Shown: positions 1 to 8,406 of the stretch, one piece after another
Layout of the letters: every line of letters starts with the position of its first letter
Numbering within the stretch: the first letter of the stretch is position 1
The notes under the pieces: model-generated
Database searches by the model: none
The model's input: only the letters and a program-made list of their open reading frames with translations
What the model was told of the DNA's origin: nothing
NCBI RefSeq assembly: GCF_000429225.1
Contig: NZ_AUBL01000002.1
Location: 67,280-131,279, forward strand
Length of the DNA: 64,000 nucleotides
Direction: 5' to 3'
Source of the DNA: Actinomyces dentalis DSM 19115
GTDB taxonomy: Bacteria; Actinomycetota; Actinomycetes; Actinomycetales; Actinomycetaceae
Program-made: the position numbers and the translations under genes

Positions 1-273
1 CGGCGCCGCCGCTCCCACGCGGCCACCGCGGTGCGCGTCGAGCTGGCCCTGGCGGGGCCGGGGGCGCACCCGGGCATCAGGGTCCGGGCGCTGGCCGGCG
101 GGTGCGCCCGGGTCCTGGCGGGCCTGGGGCGCATGGCGCTGGGCGGGCTGGGGGCGGTGGCCGGGCGCGGGCTGGTGCACCGGGCGCGCGGGGCCCGGCT
201 CGTCGCCCGCGGGTCGGGGATGGCCGCCGCCGCCGTCGGCCGCGGCGCCCACCGCGAGTACGGCCGCCCCTGA
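1..273 (+). CDS. C-terminal end of an unidentified protein (5' end outside window)
   Basis: The frame is open from the left edge to a TGA at 271-273, and every third position in the visible part is G or C, which supports real coding. The visible 90 residues are rich in Ala, Gly, Arg and Val and end in HREYGRP. I see no catalytic motif or clear membrane segment and do not recognise the family. It converges on the glpDK operon, with repeats and a strong hairpin lying between the two stop codons. GTG at 31 lies in frame, but a start there is unlikely because the frame continues upstream. Confidence 0.5.
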   Translation, partial: RRRRSHAATAVRVELALAGPGAHPGIRVRALAGGCARVLAGLGRMALGGLGAVAGRGLVHRARGARLVARGSGMAAAAVGRGAHREYGRP

Positions 274-288
274 GGCCGCCGCTTCACC

Positions 289-330
289 GAGTTCCGCGGA
301 CGGCCGAGTTCCGCGGACGGCCGAGTTCCG
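289..330. repeat. 17-bp tandem repeat, 2.5 copies
   Basis: The unit GAGTTCCGCGGACGGCC occurs at 289-305 and 306-322, and a partial third copy (323-330) runs directly into the long hairpin at 328-402. It lies between the stops of two convergent genes and encodes nothing recognisable. Confidence 0.85.
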
Positions 331-402
331 CGAACGCGCAGGTTTCCAGTCGAACGCGCGGCTGGGAGGTGCGCGTTCGACTGGAAACCTGCGCGTTCGC
401 GG
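328..402. terminator. Perfect 32-bp inverted repeat with 11-nt loop, probable bidirectional terminator
   Basis: Bases 328-359 are an exact reverse complement of 371-402, with an 11-nt loop (360-370). Each arm itself contains the 9-mer CGAACGCGC twice. It sits between the convergent unknown gene and glpK, so termination is the natural role. The arm is much longer than a normal intrinsic terminator and has no U-tract, so a palindromic repeat element co-opted as a terminator is equally possible. Confidence 0.7.
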
Positions 403-465
403 AGATGTGGGGCCGCGAAGGGGAGGAGTGGGCGCGCGTTCGCGGAGGGGGACGGCTCCCGCCCG

Positions 466-2070
<1,605 letters not shown>

Positions 2071-2082
2071 GGGCGCAGCCTC

Positions 2083-3819
2083 TCAGACGGCGCGCGTCAG
2101 GCGGGCGACGGCGGCCGCGTCGGTCGCCTCGGCCTGGGCGGCGGCGAGCTGCGCGACCCGCTCGGCGTAGGCGGCCCTCTCCGCGGCGACGTCCTCGTCC
2201 GTCCAGCCCAGCAGCGGCGCCATGACCTGAAGGACCTCGTCGGCCGCCGACAGCCCGCGGTCGCGCCGCTCCATGTCCAGGCGCACCCGGCGCAGCAGAA
2301 CGTCGTCGAGGTGGGCGGCCCCCTCGTGGGTGACGGCCCAGGCGACCTCGGCGCGCAGGAAGGCGCTCGCCCGCGCCAGCGGCTCGCCGTAGCGGCGGGC
2401 GGCGCCCTCGTCGGAGTCGATGAGCTCCAGCAGGGCGGGCGTCTCGTCGCCGTAGCGGTCGAGCAGGTGGGTGACGCGCGCCAGCGTCCAGCCGCGCTCG
2501 CGGGCGATGTCCCCGGCCCGCGCGGCCAGCTCGTGGTAGCCGGCCGCCCCCACCAGCGGCAGGTCGGCGGTGGTGGAGGGGTGGGCCCGGGCCAGGGCCT
2601 CGCCCAGGGCGTGGTCGACGGCGTCGACCGCCATGACCCGGTAGGTGGTCAGCTTGCCCCCGGCGATGGAGGTCAGTCCGGGCGCCACGCGGGTGACGGT
2701 GTGCTCGCGCGAGACCTTCGTGGAGGCGGCCCGCGCGCCGGGCCTGAGCCGGGGCTGGAGCAGGGGGCGCAGGCCGGCGTAGACGCCGATGATGTCGTCG
2801 CGGGTGAGGGGGCGCGACAGGACCTCGTTGGCGTGCTCGAGCACGTAGTCGATGTCGGCGGCCGTGGCCACGGGCTTGGAGGGGTCCTCGCTCCAGGGGG
2901 TGTCGGTGGTGCCGATGACCCAGTAGCGCGGCCAGGGGATGATGAACAGGACCGACTTCTCGGTGCGCAGGAAGATCCCGGTCTGGGCGTCGATGGCCTC
3001 CTTGGGCACGACGACGTGGATGCCCTTGGAGGTCAGGACCCGCAGGCCCCCGGCGTCGGCGGCCAGGTCCTGGGTGGCCTCGGTCCACACGCCGGTGGCG
3101 CTGATGACCCGGGCGGCCCTGATCTCGCGGGTCCGGCCGGTCTCCAGGTCGGTGACGGCCGCGCCGGTGACGGCGCCGCGGGCGTCCTTGAGGAAGCCGG
3201 TGACCCGGGTGCGGTTGGCGGCCAGCGCCCCCAGGCCGACGGCGGTGCGCACCAGGTCGATGACCAGGCGGGCGTCGTCGACGCGGGCGTCGTAGAAGCG
3301 GATGGCGCCGGCCAGCTTGTCGGGGTTCAGGGCGGGGGCGAGGGCCGCGGCGCCCCTGCGGCCCAGGTGCTTCTGGAGGGGCAGGGTCCGGCGCCCGCGG
3401 GCCCCGGCGACGGCGAGGGCGTCGTACATGCCCACGCCGACGGCCGAGTAGGAGCGCTCGTAGGCGCGCTTGAGCGGCCACAGGAAGGGCTGGGCCTTGA
3501 CCAGGTGCGGGGCGGTGGTCTCGAGCAGGCGGCCGCGCTCGGTCAGGGCCTCGTGGACCAGGGGGAAGTCGAGCTGGTAGAGGTAGCGCAGGCCGCCGTG
3601 GATGAGCTTGGAGGACCAGGAGGAGGTGCCCGAGGCCCAGTCGCCCATCTCCACGATGCCGGTGCGCAGGCCGCGGCCGGCGGCGTCGAGGGCGATGCCG
3701 GCGCCGGTCACGCCCCCGCCGACGACGAGGACGTCGAGCCCCTCGTCGCCGCTCATGGCCGCCAGGGCGCGGTTTCGCTGGTCGGTGGTCAGGGCGGTGT
3801 CCTGCGGCAGGGCGGTCAT
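2083..3819 (-). CDS. glpD: FAD-dependent glycerol-3-phosphate dehydrogenase
   Basis: Oxidises sn-glycerol 3-phosphate to dihydroxyacetone phosphate at the membrane, passing electrons to the quinone pool. The 578-residue protein has the Rossmann FAD motif VVGGGVTGAGIALDAAGRG near residue 31 and the GlpD signature SSKLIHGGLRYL near residue 90. It also has the substrate-domain stretch SVLFIIPWPRYWVIGTTDTP and the C-terminal GlpD cap with AGGKLTTYRVMA. It is the first gene of the glpD-glpK operon, and its ATG at 3819 faces the divergent SorC-type regulator. The 118-bp gap between them carries a palindrome that could be the operator. Confidence 0.97.
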   Translation of the reverse strand: MTALPQDTALTTDQRNRALAAMSGDEGLDVLVVGGGVTGAGIALDAAGRGLRTGIVEMGDWASGTSSWSSKLIHGGLRYLYQLDFPLVHEALTERGRLLETTAPHLVKAQPFLWPLKRAYERSYSAVGVGMYDALAVAGARGRRTLPLQKHLGRRGAAALAPALNPDKLAGAIRFYDARVDDARLVIDLVRTAVGLGALAANRTRVTGFLKDARGAVTGAAVTDLETGRTREIRAARVISATGVWTEATQDLAADAGGLRVLTSKGIHVVVPKEAIDAQTGIFLRTEKSVLFIIPWPRYWVIGTTDTPWSEDPSKPVATAADIDYVLEHANEVLSRPLTRDDIIGVYAGLRPLLQPRLRPGARAASTKVSREHTVTRVAPGLTSIAGGKLTTYRVMAVDAVDHALGEALARAHPSTTADLPLVGAAGYHELAARAGDIARERGWTLARVTHLLDRYGDETPALLELIDSDEGAARRYGEPLARASAFLRAEVAWAVTHEGAAHLDDVLLRRVRLDMERRDRGLSAADEVLQVMAPLLGWTDEDVAAERAAYAERVAQLAAAQAEATDAAAVARLTRAV

Positions 3820-3898
3820 GGTGTGCTCCCGGTTGTGTGCGCGTCGCTGTGCATCCGCTTACCAGGATGGGCCGGGTGTGCGAGGATGGGCAAGCGGT

Positions 3899-3914
3899 GT
3901 GCACGAATGTGCAC
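3899..3914. promoter_or_regulatory. Palindrome in the glpD / regulator divergent promoter region
   Basis: GTGCAC-GAAT-GTGCAC is a perfect 6-bp palindrome with a 4-nt spacer. It lies 80 bp upstream of glpD and 24 bp upstream of the regulator start. A site for the adjacent SorC-type regulator is inferred from position only. Confidence 0.4.
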
Positions 3915-3937
3915 GCGGGGTCGGGGCGTTTGGGACG

Positions 3938-4936
3938 ATGCGCATGCGGGACGACGACGGGCGGGCCGTGTACGAGGCGGCCTCCATGTACTACGCCCAG
4001 GGGGAGACCATGGAGGTCATCGCCCGGCACCTGGGGGTGTCGCGCTCCACCGTCTCCCGGCTCCTGGCCCGGGCCCGCGCCGAGGGCGTCGTGCGCATCG
4101 AGCTGGTGGCCCCCGGCGGGGGCGGCCTGGAGCGGCGCATGGGCGAGGAGCTGGGGGTGCGCGCCCGGATCGTGCCCGTGCGCGAGGGGACCACGGAGAT
4201 CCACCGCCTCCAGCAGGTCGCCGCTGTGGCGGCCGCCCGGTTCGCCGACATGGTCGTCGAGGAGGCCGGGGGGAGCGGCGCGGGGGAGGACGGGCTCGTC
4301 ATCGGGACCGCCTGGGGCACCACCATGAGCGAGCTGAGCGCGGCCCTGCCCGTGCGGCGGGTGCCGGGGGCGACCGTCGTCCAGCTCAACGGCGCCTCCG
4401 ACCCGCTGCGCGAGGGCCCCAGCGCCGGCGAGGTCCTGGCCCGCATGGGTTCGGCCCTGGGGGCGCGCACCATCGCCTTCCCGGTGCCCGCCTTCTTCGA
4501 CCGGGTCGCCACCCGGCGGGCCATGTGGTCCGAGCGCTCCATCGGGCGCGTCCTGGCGGTGGCGCGCCGGGCCCGCCTGGCCGTCTTCGGCGTCGGCTCG
4601 GTGCAGGGGGCGCTGCCCTCCCAGGTCTACGCCGCCGGCCACCTGTCCCGCCAGGACCTGGCGGTGGCGCGCCGCGAGGGCGTGGTCGGGGACGTGTGCA
4701 CCGTGCTGCTGCGCGCCGACGGCAGCTGGGGTGATATCGAACTCAACGCCCGCGCCACCGGCCCCACGCCCCTCCAGCTGGCCCGGATCCCGCGCAGACT
4801 GTGCGTCGTGGCGGGGGCGGGCAAGGCCCGCGCGACCCTGGCGGCACTGCGCGCCCGGGTGGCGACCGACCTCGTCATCGACGACGCCGCCGCCCGCGCC
4901 GTCCTGGCGCTGGCGACGAGGAAGGAGAGGGCATGA
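3938..4936 (+). CDS. SorC-family sugar-responsive transcriptional regulator
   Basis: DNA-binding regulator of 332 residues. The N-terminal helix-turn-helix spans about residues 10-50, with recognition region HLGVSRSTVSRLLARARAEG. It is followed by the SorC/DeoR-like sugar-phosphate-binding domain, which includes VIGTAWGTT, VFGVGSVQ and the C-terminal VVAGAGKARATLAAL. ATG at 3938 is chosen because the HTH begins directly after it; ATG at 3944 is an alternative, and longer in-frame starts run back into glpD. It is divergent from glpDK, so control of glycerol use by a phosphorylated intermediate is likely. The stop overlaps the next start (ATGA, 4933-4936), giving translational coupling to the acetyltransferase. 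Many bacteria use a GlpR (DeoR) protein here instead. Confidence 0.88.
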   Translation: MRMRDDDGRAVYEAASMYYAQGETMEVIARHLGVSRSTVSRLLARARAEGVVRIELVAPGGGGLERRMGEELGVRARIVPVREGTTEIHRLQQVAAVAAARFADMVVEEAGGSGAGEDGLVIGTAWGTTMSELSAALPVRRVPGATVVQLNGASDPLREGPSAGEVLARMGSALGARTIAFPVPAFFDRVATRRAMWSERSIGRVLAVARRARLAVFGVGSVQGALPSQVYAAGHLSRQDLAVARREGVVGDVCTVLLRADGSWGDIELNARATGPTPLQLARIPRRLCVVAGAGKARATLAALRARVATDLVIDDAAARAVLALATRKERA

Positions 4937-5478
4937 GCGAGCCCGCGGGCGCCCAGCGCCGCAAGATCGTCCTGCGCCCGGCCCGCCCGGCCGACGTGCG
5001 CGCCATCTACGAGCTGGTGCGCCCCTACGCCGACCGCCGCATTCTCATCGCCAAGGACCTCATCGCCTACTTCGAGGACGTCCAGGAGTTCACGGTGGCC
5101 GAGGAGGTCAGCGCCGACACGGGCGGCGCGACCGACCTGGTGGGCTGCGGCGCCCTGCACGTCATGTGGGACGACATCGCGGAGGTGCGCACCCTGGCGG
5201 TGCGGCGCGACCGGCTCCACCACGGCATCGGGGCGGCGCTGCTGGGCGAGCTCCTCGAGCGCGCCAGGGCCCTGAGCCTCAGGCGCGTGTTCTGCCTGAC
5301 CTTCGAGGTCGACTTCTTCGCCGCCCACGGGTTCCGCCCCATCCAGGGCGCGCCCGTGGGGATGGACGTGTTCGCCGAGATGGTCCGCTCCCACGACGAC
5401 GGCGTCGCCGAGTTCCTCGACCTGGCCCGCGTCAAGCCCAACACCCTGGGCAATTCGCGCATGCTGCTGGAGCTGTGA
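4933..5478 (+). CDS. argA: Amino-acid N-acetyltransferase (ArgA-like, N-acetylglutamate synthase)
   Basis: GNAT-fold enzyme predicted to acetylate glutamate with acetyl-CoA, the first step of arginine synthesis. The 181-residue product closely resembles the stand-alone actinobacterial N-acetylglutamate synthase represented by Rv2747. Shared features are the stretch GCGALHVMWDDIAEVRTLAV, the acetyl-CoA loop HHGIGAALLGELLERA, FCLTFEVDFFAAHGF and the C-terminal VKPNTLGNSRMLLEL. ATG at 4933 has AAGGAGAGG eight bases upstream and overlaps the regulator stop by 4 nt. Its own stop overlaps the mutY GTG start. Its role in an operon with a sugar regulator and a DNA glycosylase is unexplained; no other arg genes are in the window. 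Confidence 0.88.
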   Translation: MSEPAGAQRRKIVLRPARPADVRAIYELVRPYADRRILIAKDLIAYFEDVQEFTVAEEVSADTGGATDLVGCGALHVMWDDIAEVRTLAVRRDRLHHGIGAALLGELLERARALSLRRVFCLTFEVDFFAAHGFRPIQGAPVGMDVFAEMVRSHDDGVAEFLDLARVKPNTLGNSRMLLEL

Positions 5479-6500
5479 GCGCCGCGGCGCCCGGCCCCGG
5501 GGCCGCCGTCGAGCCCGGAGCGCCCGGGGCGCCCGGCGCCGGGCCCGGCGACCCCGGGACCGTCGTCGAACCCGGTCCCCTCGTCGAGTGGTACCGCCGC
5601 TGCGCCCGGGACCTGCCCTGGCGCCGGCCGGGCACCGGCCCCTACGCCGTCCTGGTGTGCGAGGTCATGAGCCAGCAGACCCCGGTGGCCCGCGTGGAGC
5701 CGGTCTGGCGGGAGTGGATGCGCCGCTGGCCCGACCCCGCGGCGCTGGCCGGCGCGCCGACGGCGCAGGTGCTGCGCGTGTGGGGGCGCCTGGGCTACCC
5801 GCGCCGGGCGCTGCGGCTGATCGAGGCGGCCCGCGCCGTCGTGGCCGAGCACGGCGGGACGCTGCCCGAGGGGTACGAGGAGCTGCTCGCCCTGCCGGGG
5901 GTGGGACCCTACACGGCCGGCGCGGTGCGCGCCTTCGCCCACGGGCGCCGGGCCCTGGCCCTGGACACCAATGCGCGGCGGGTGCTCGCGCGCGCGGTGG
6001 GAGGGACGGCGCTGCCGCCGCCGAACCTGGGCCGGGCGGAGCGGGAGCGGGCCGAGGCCCTGCTTCCGCCCGACGACGCCGGGGCCGCCCTGTGGTCGGC
6101 GGCCGTCATGGAGCTGGGGGCGCTGGTGTGCACGGCGGGGGACCCGCGCTGCGGGGAGTGCCCGTGGCGGGGGCGCTGCGCCTGGGTGGCGGCCGGCCGT
6201 CCCCCCGATGAGCACGCCGCCCGACGTCGTCGCCAGGCCTGGCGCGGCACCGACCGGCAGGCGCGGGGGCTCGTGATGGCGCGGCTGCGCGAGACCGGTC
6301 CCGGGCAGCGCGTGGGCCGGGAGGATCTGCTCGCGGCCGCGGCCGCGGCGGGGGCCACGTCGGCGACCGCGAGCGGCCGGGTCGGCGGGCGGGCCGGCGA
6401 TCCGGCGGATCCGCTCCGGCCGGAGCGGGCCCTGGCCGGCCTGCTCGCCGACGGCCTGGTGGCGACCGACGACGGCGGCGCCACCTACCGCCTGCCCTGA
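5475..6500 (+). CDS. mutY: A/G-specific adenine DNA glycosylase
   Basis: Removes adenine mispaired with 8-oxoguanine. The 341-residue product has the MutY core: EVMSQQTPVARV with the catalytic Glu, the helix-hairpin-helix LPGVGPYTAGAVRAFA, and ALDTNARRVLAR with the catalytic Asp. The [4Fe-4S] cluster has the spacing C-x6-C-x2-C-x5-C within CTAGDPRCGECPWRGRC. A GTG at 5475 overlaps the argA-like stop (GTGA). The first 35 residues are a disordered Ala/Gly/Pro leader, so a later start is possible. The C-terminal A:8-oxoG recognition region after the cluster is short and Ala-rich. Third gene of an overlapping run. Confidence 0.92.
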   Translation: MSAAAPGPGAAVEPGAPGAPGAGPGDPGTVVEPGPLVEWYRRCARDLPWRRPGTGPYAVLVCEVMSQQTPVARVEPVWREWMRRWPDPAALAGAPTAQVLRVWGRLGYPRRALRLIEAARAVVAEHGGTLPEGYEELLALPGVGPYTAGAVRAFAHGRRALALDTNARRVLARAVGGTALPPPNLGRAERERAEALLPPDDAGAALWSAAVMELGALVCTAGDPRCGECPWRGRCAWVAAGRPPDEHAARRRRQAWRGTDRQARGLVMARLRETGPGQRVGREDLLAAAAAAGATSATASGRVGGRAGDPADPLRPERALAGLLADGLVATDDGGATYRLP

Positions 6501-6525
6501 GCCGGCGGGCCGACGAGGCGCACGG

Positions 6526-6855
6526 TCACCGCGCGAGCTGGTAGACCCGCTGGCGGGAGACTCCCAGTGCGCGGGCCGTGTCGGAGGCGCTGTAGTGGTG
6601 CTGCTCCCGCAGGAGGGCGACGGCTTCGCGCCGGCGCGCGGCGGCGCGGTCGAGAGCGGTGCGCGCGGCGAGCCCGTGCGGCAGTGCGGCGGGGCGGATC
6701 CGATCGTCCGCGGCCGTGTCGGCTGCGCCGTCCGTCTGAGCCCCGCCCCTGGGGGAGTCGCCGGGAAGGGCGGCGGGGGCCTCGTCCCACCCGGTGAGCC
6801 CCGCTGAGACCCGCCCCTGGGGGAGTCGTTTCGGTGATGTCACCTGGGCTCGCAT
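6526..6855 (-). CDS. Small helix-turn-helix protein with unclear N-terminus, possibly a remnant
   Basis: Only the last 48 codons look like a normal protein: a helix followed by YSASDTARALGVSRQRVYQL, a sigma-70 region 4-like or Hin-like HTH. Going upstream, the frame stays open through Pro/Gly-rich sequence and then into the 165-bp repeat at 6811-6975. The nearest in-frame starts (GTG 6843, ATG 6855) lie inside that repeat. Either the repeat supplies the start codon, or the original 5' end was replaced when the repeat arrived. The gene converges on mutY, 25 nt away. I cannot assign a function beyond DNA binding. Confidence 0.4.
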   Translation of the reverse strand: MRAQVTSPKRLPQGRVSAGLTGWDEAPAALPGDSPRGGAQTDGAADTAADDRIRPAALPHGLAARTALDRAAARRREAVALLREQHHYSASDTARALGVSRQRVYQLAR

Positions 6856-6975
6856 TGCGCCAGGTGGGCTCGCGCGAATCGAGCTCAGGTGGATTATGTC
6901 GCGCTGGGCTCGCACGGCGCGAGGTGAGGCGGACTGCGTCGCGCTGGGCTCGCATTGCGCAAGCCGGGCCCGGCC
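6811..6975. repeat. 165-bp inverted repeat, left copy
   Basis: This is nearly identical, as reverse complement, to 7981-8145; I find one mismatch near the outer edge. Inside are imperfect subrepeats built on CTGGGCTCGCA with spacing of roughly 30-40 bp. The outer edge carries the motif CGACTCCCCCAGGGGCGGG (on the minus strand), which recurs at 6742-6765, about 8130-8148 and about 8190-8210. Partial extra copies of the inner edge (TGCGCAAGCCGGGCCCGGCC) lie at 6956-6975 and 7103-7122. Confidence 0.9.
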
Positions 6976-7033
6976 CGCGCAGGTTCGGCCCGCATCGGCT
7001 CCGGTCGCCCTGGAACTCGGCGCGCACCGCCCC

Positions 7034-7142
7034 GGGCCCGGCCCGCGCCTGCCGGGTCCGCGCTGGCTCCGGGCCCAGGATCTCGTTGAGCGGACCTGGA
7101 TTTGCGCAAGCCGGGCCCGGCCCGCGCCTGCCGGGTCCGCGC
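7034..7142. repeat. 30-bp direct repeat pair
   Basis: Bases 7034-7063 and 7113-7142 are identical (begin GGGCCCGGCCCGCGCCTG, end GGGTCCGCGC), with 79 bp between copy starts. They continue the repeat cluster that begins at 6811. No coding sense is apparent. Confidence 0.85.
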
Positions 7143-7227
7143 CGATGCGGAGTCGGCCGTACCGACCCCGGGGCCGTCGTGGATCCGGTCCCCGTCCCAT
7201 TCCATCCCGCCCCGGCCGGGTCCGCGC

Positions 7228-7290
7228 GATCGTCACTCAACCCGCGAGCACGTCTGCTAAAGGTACGTGCTCGCGGGTTGAGTGACGATC
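7228..7290. repeat. Perfect 26-bp inverted repeat with 11-nt loop
   Basis: Bases 7228-7253 are an exact reverse complement of 7265-7290, with the loop CTGCTAAAGGT between them. The geometry matches the hairpin at 328-402 (long perfect arms, 11-nt loop) although the arm sequence differs. Downstream, the phrase GATCTCGCGG is repeated at 7287 and 7307. It could be a terminator or a REP-like element. Confidence 0.85.
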
Positions 7291-7393
7291 TCGCGGGTTA
7301 CCCGGCGATCTCGCGGACCGCGGTGACGGCTTCCGCGGGGCCGCGGGGACCCTCCCCTGCGGCCCCGGATCCGCGGGAGGCCACACCGGATCA

Positions 7394-7502
7394 TCTGCTA
7401 CGCCCCTTCTTCTCCGCTACGCCCTTTTACCCTCCGCTACGCCCCTTTTTCTCGTACAGTGAAGGGTGAAGGGGCGTAGCAAATGAGAAGGGGCGTAGCA
7501 GA
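7394..7502. repeat. Palindromic intergenic element family A, copy 1
   Basis: A nested palindrome: TCTGCTACGCCCCTTCTTCTC at the left end pairs with GAGAAGGGGCGTAGCAGA at the right. A second inner pair of CTACGCCCC / GGGGCGTAG brackets the centre TTCTCGTACAGTGAAGGGT. Related copies are at 24198-24309, 25882-25976 and, degenerate, 13409-13470. About 55 bp to the left (from 7337) is also shared with the copy near 24.2 kb. Non-coding. Confidence 0.85.
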
Positions 7503-7675
7503 CGGTCGAGTCCCCCGGTGTGGTGCCCTTCCGGCCAGGTGGTGATGGCGGCGGGCAGGGCGGCGCCCCTGATCGCGGCCGAGAGCCCGGACTCCGTCGC
7601 GCTCTCCGTGCGCGCCGCGGTCCCCGAGGTCGTCATGGAACCCGCGACCCGCCGCCGCGCCAGGGGACCCGCCTC

Positions 7676-7808
7676 GAAAAGGTGGCCGGCGCGTGACTTC
7701 AAGGTCGCCGCGCGGCGCCGCTCACCCGGGAAACGGCGTCATCGCGCCATTCCACGGCGGACGGCCGCGGAATCGGGGCGTTAAAGATACGCACCGGCCA
7801 CCTTTTTC
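7676..7808. repeat. Palindromic intergenic element family B, copy 1
   Basis: The ends are inverted repeats: GAAAAGGTGGCCGGCGC at 7676 and the near reverse complement GCACCGGCCACCTTTTTC ending at 7808. The interior contains GGCGTCATCGC and AAAGATACGC, both recognisable in the copy at 46284-46415; a degenerate copy is near 24342. The sequence between family A copy 1 and this element (7515-7670) has coding-like third positions, but I cannot identify a product. Confidence 0.8.
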
Positions 7809-7980
7809 CGCGCCGTCGTCGCGGCGGAGGCCGTCGGAGACCGCCATCAGGACCGCGTTACCCGCCTTGACCCTCAAGTCTTCCCGGCCAGGCACCACGA
7901 ACCGGAGCCGACTCCGGGATGGGGTCGGACGGTACGAACCGGACCGGCGCGGGCCGGCCCCAGGGCGACCGGCCCAGGGC

Positions 7981-8145
7981 GGCCGGGCCCGGCTTGCGCA
8001 ATGCGAGCCCAGCGCGACGCAGTCCGCCTCACCTCGCGCCGTGCGAGCCCAGCGCGACATAATCCACCTGAGCTCGATTCGCGCGAGCCCACCTGGCGCA
8101 ATGCGAGCCCAGGTGACATCACCGAAACGACTCCCCCGGGGGCGG
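7981..8145. repeat. 165-bp inverted repeat, right copy
   Basis: Reverse-complement partner of 6811-6975; the two copies enclose about 1 kb containing the direct repeats, a hairpin and one copy each of element families A and B. On the plus strand this copy lies in frame with the membrane-protein gene that starts at 8407, just as the left copy lies in frame with the HTH gene on the minus strand. That coincidence reflects absence of stops in GC-rich DNA and need not mean translation. Confidence 0.9.
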
Positions 8146-8406
8146 GGCCGCCATGACCCTGGGCCTGGTGGGAGCTGTGGCCGGCAAACGACTCCCCCAG
8201 GGGCGGGGCCGCCGCTCGACGTCGGCGCGGGCGTCGAGCAGTGCCCTGACGACTCCCTCGGGGCGGTGCCGCCGCCCTGCATCCTCCCGCGCCGCCCTGC
8301 CAAGAGGAGCGCCCGCGCCCATGGCCGCGCCCTCGCCCGGTGTGCGGTGGGCCCGTGCGGCGGGGCGCGCCGGGGCCCGGGCCGGGGCGCCGGTAAAGTC
8401 GGCGGC

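Noticed and set aside
289-330. Possible CRISPR-like array
   Set aside because: The repeats are contiguous 17-mers with no spacers, and there are no cas genes in the window.
6841-6975. Possible CRISPR-like array from recurring GGGCTCGCA units
   Set aside because: The spacing is irregular and interspersed sequence is itself repeated in the inverted copy; no cas genes.
7518-7670. Possible gene fragment between repeat elements (reads LIAAESPDSVALSVRAAVPE)
   Set aside because: Codon pattern is suggestive, but the stretch is short, lacks a start or ribosome site and matches no family I recognise.
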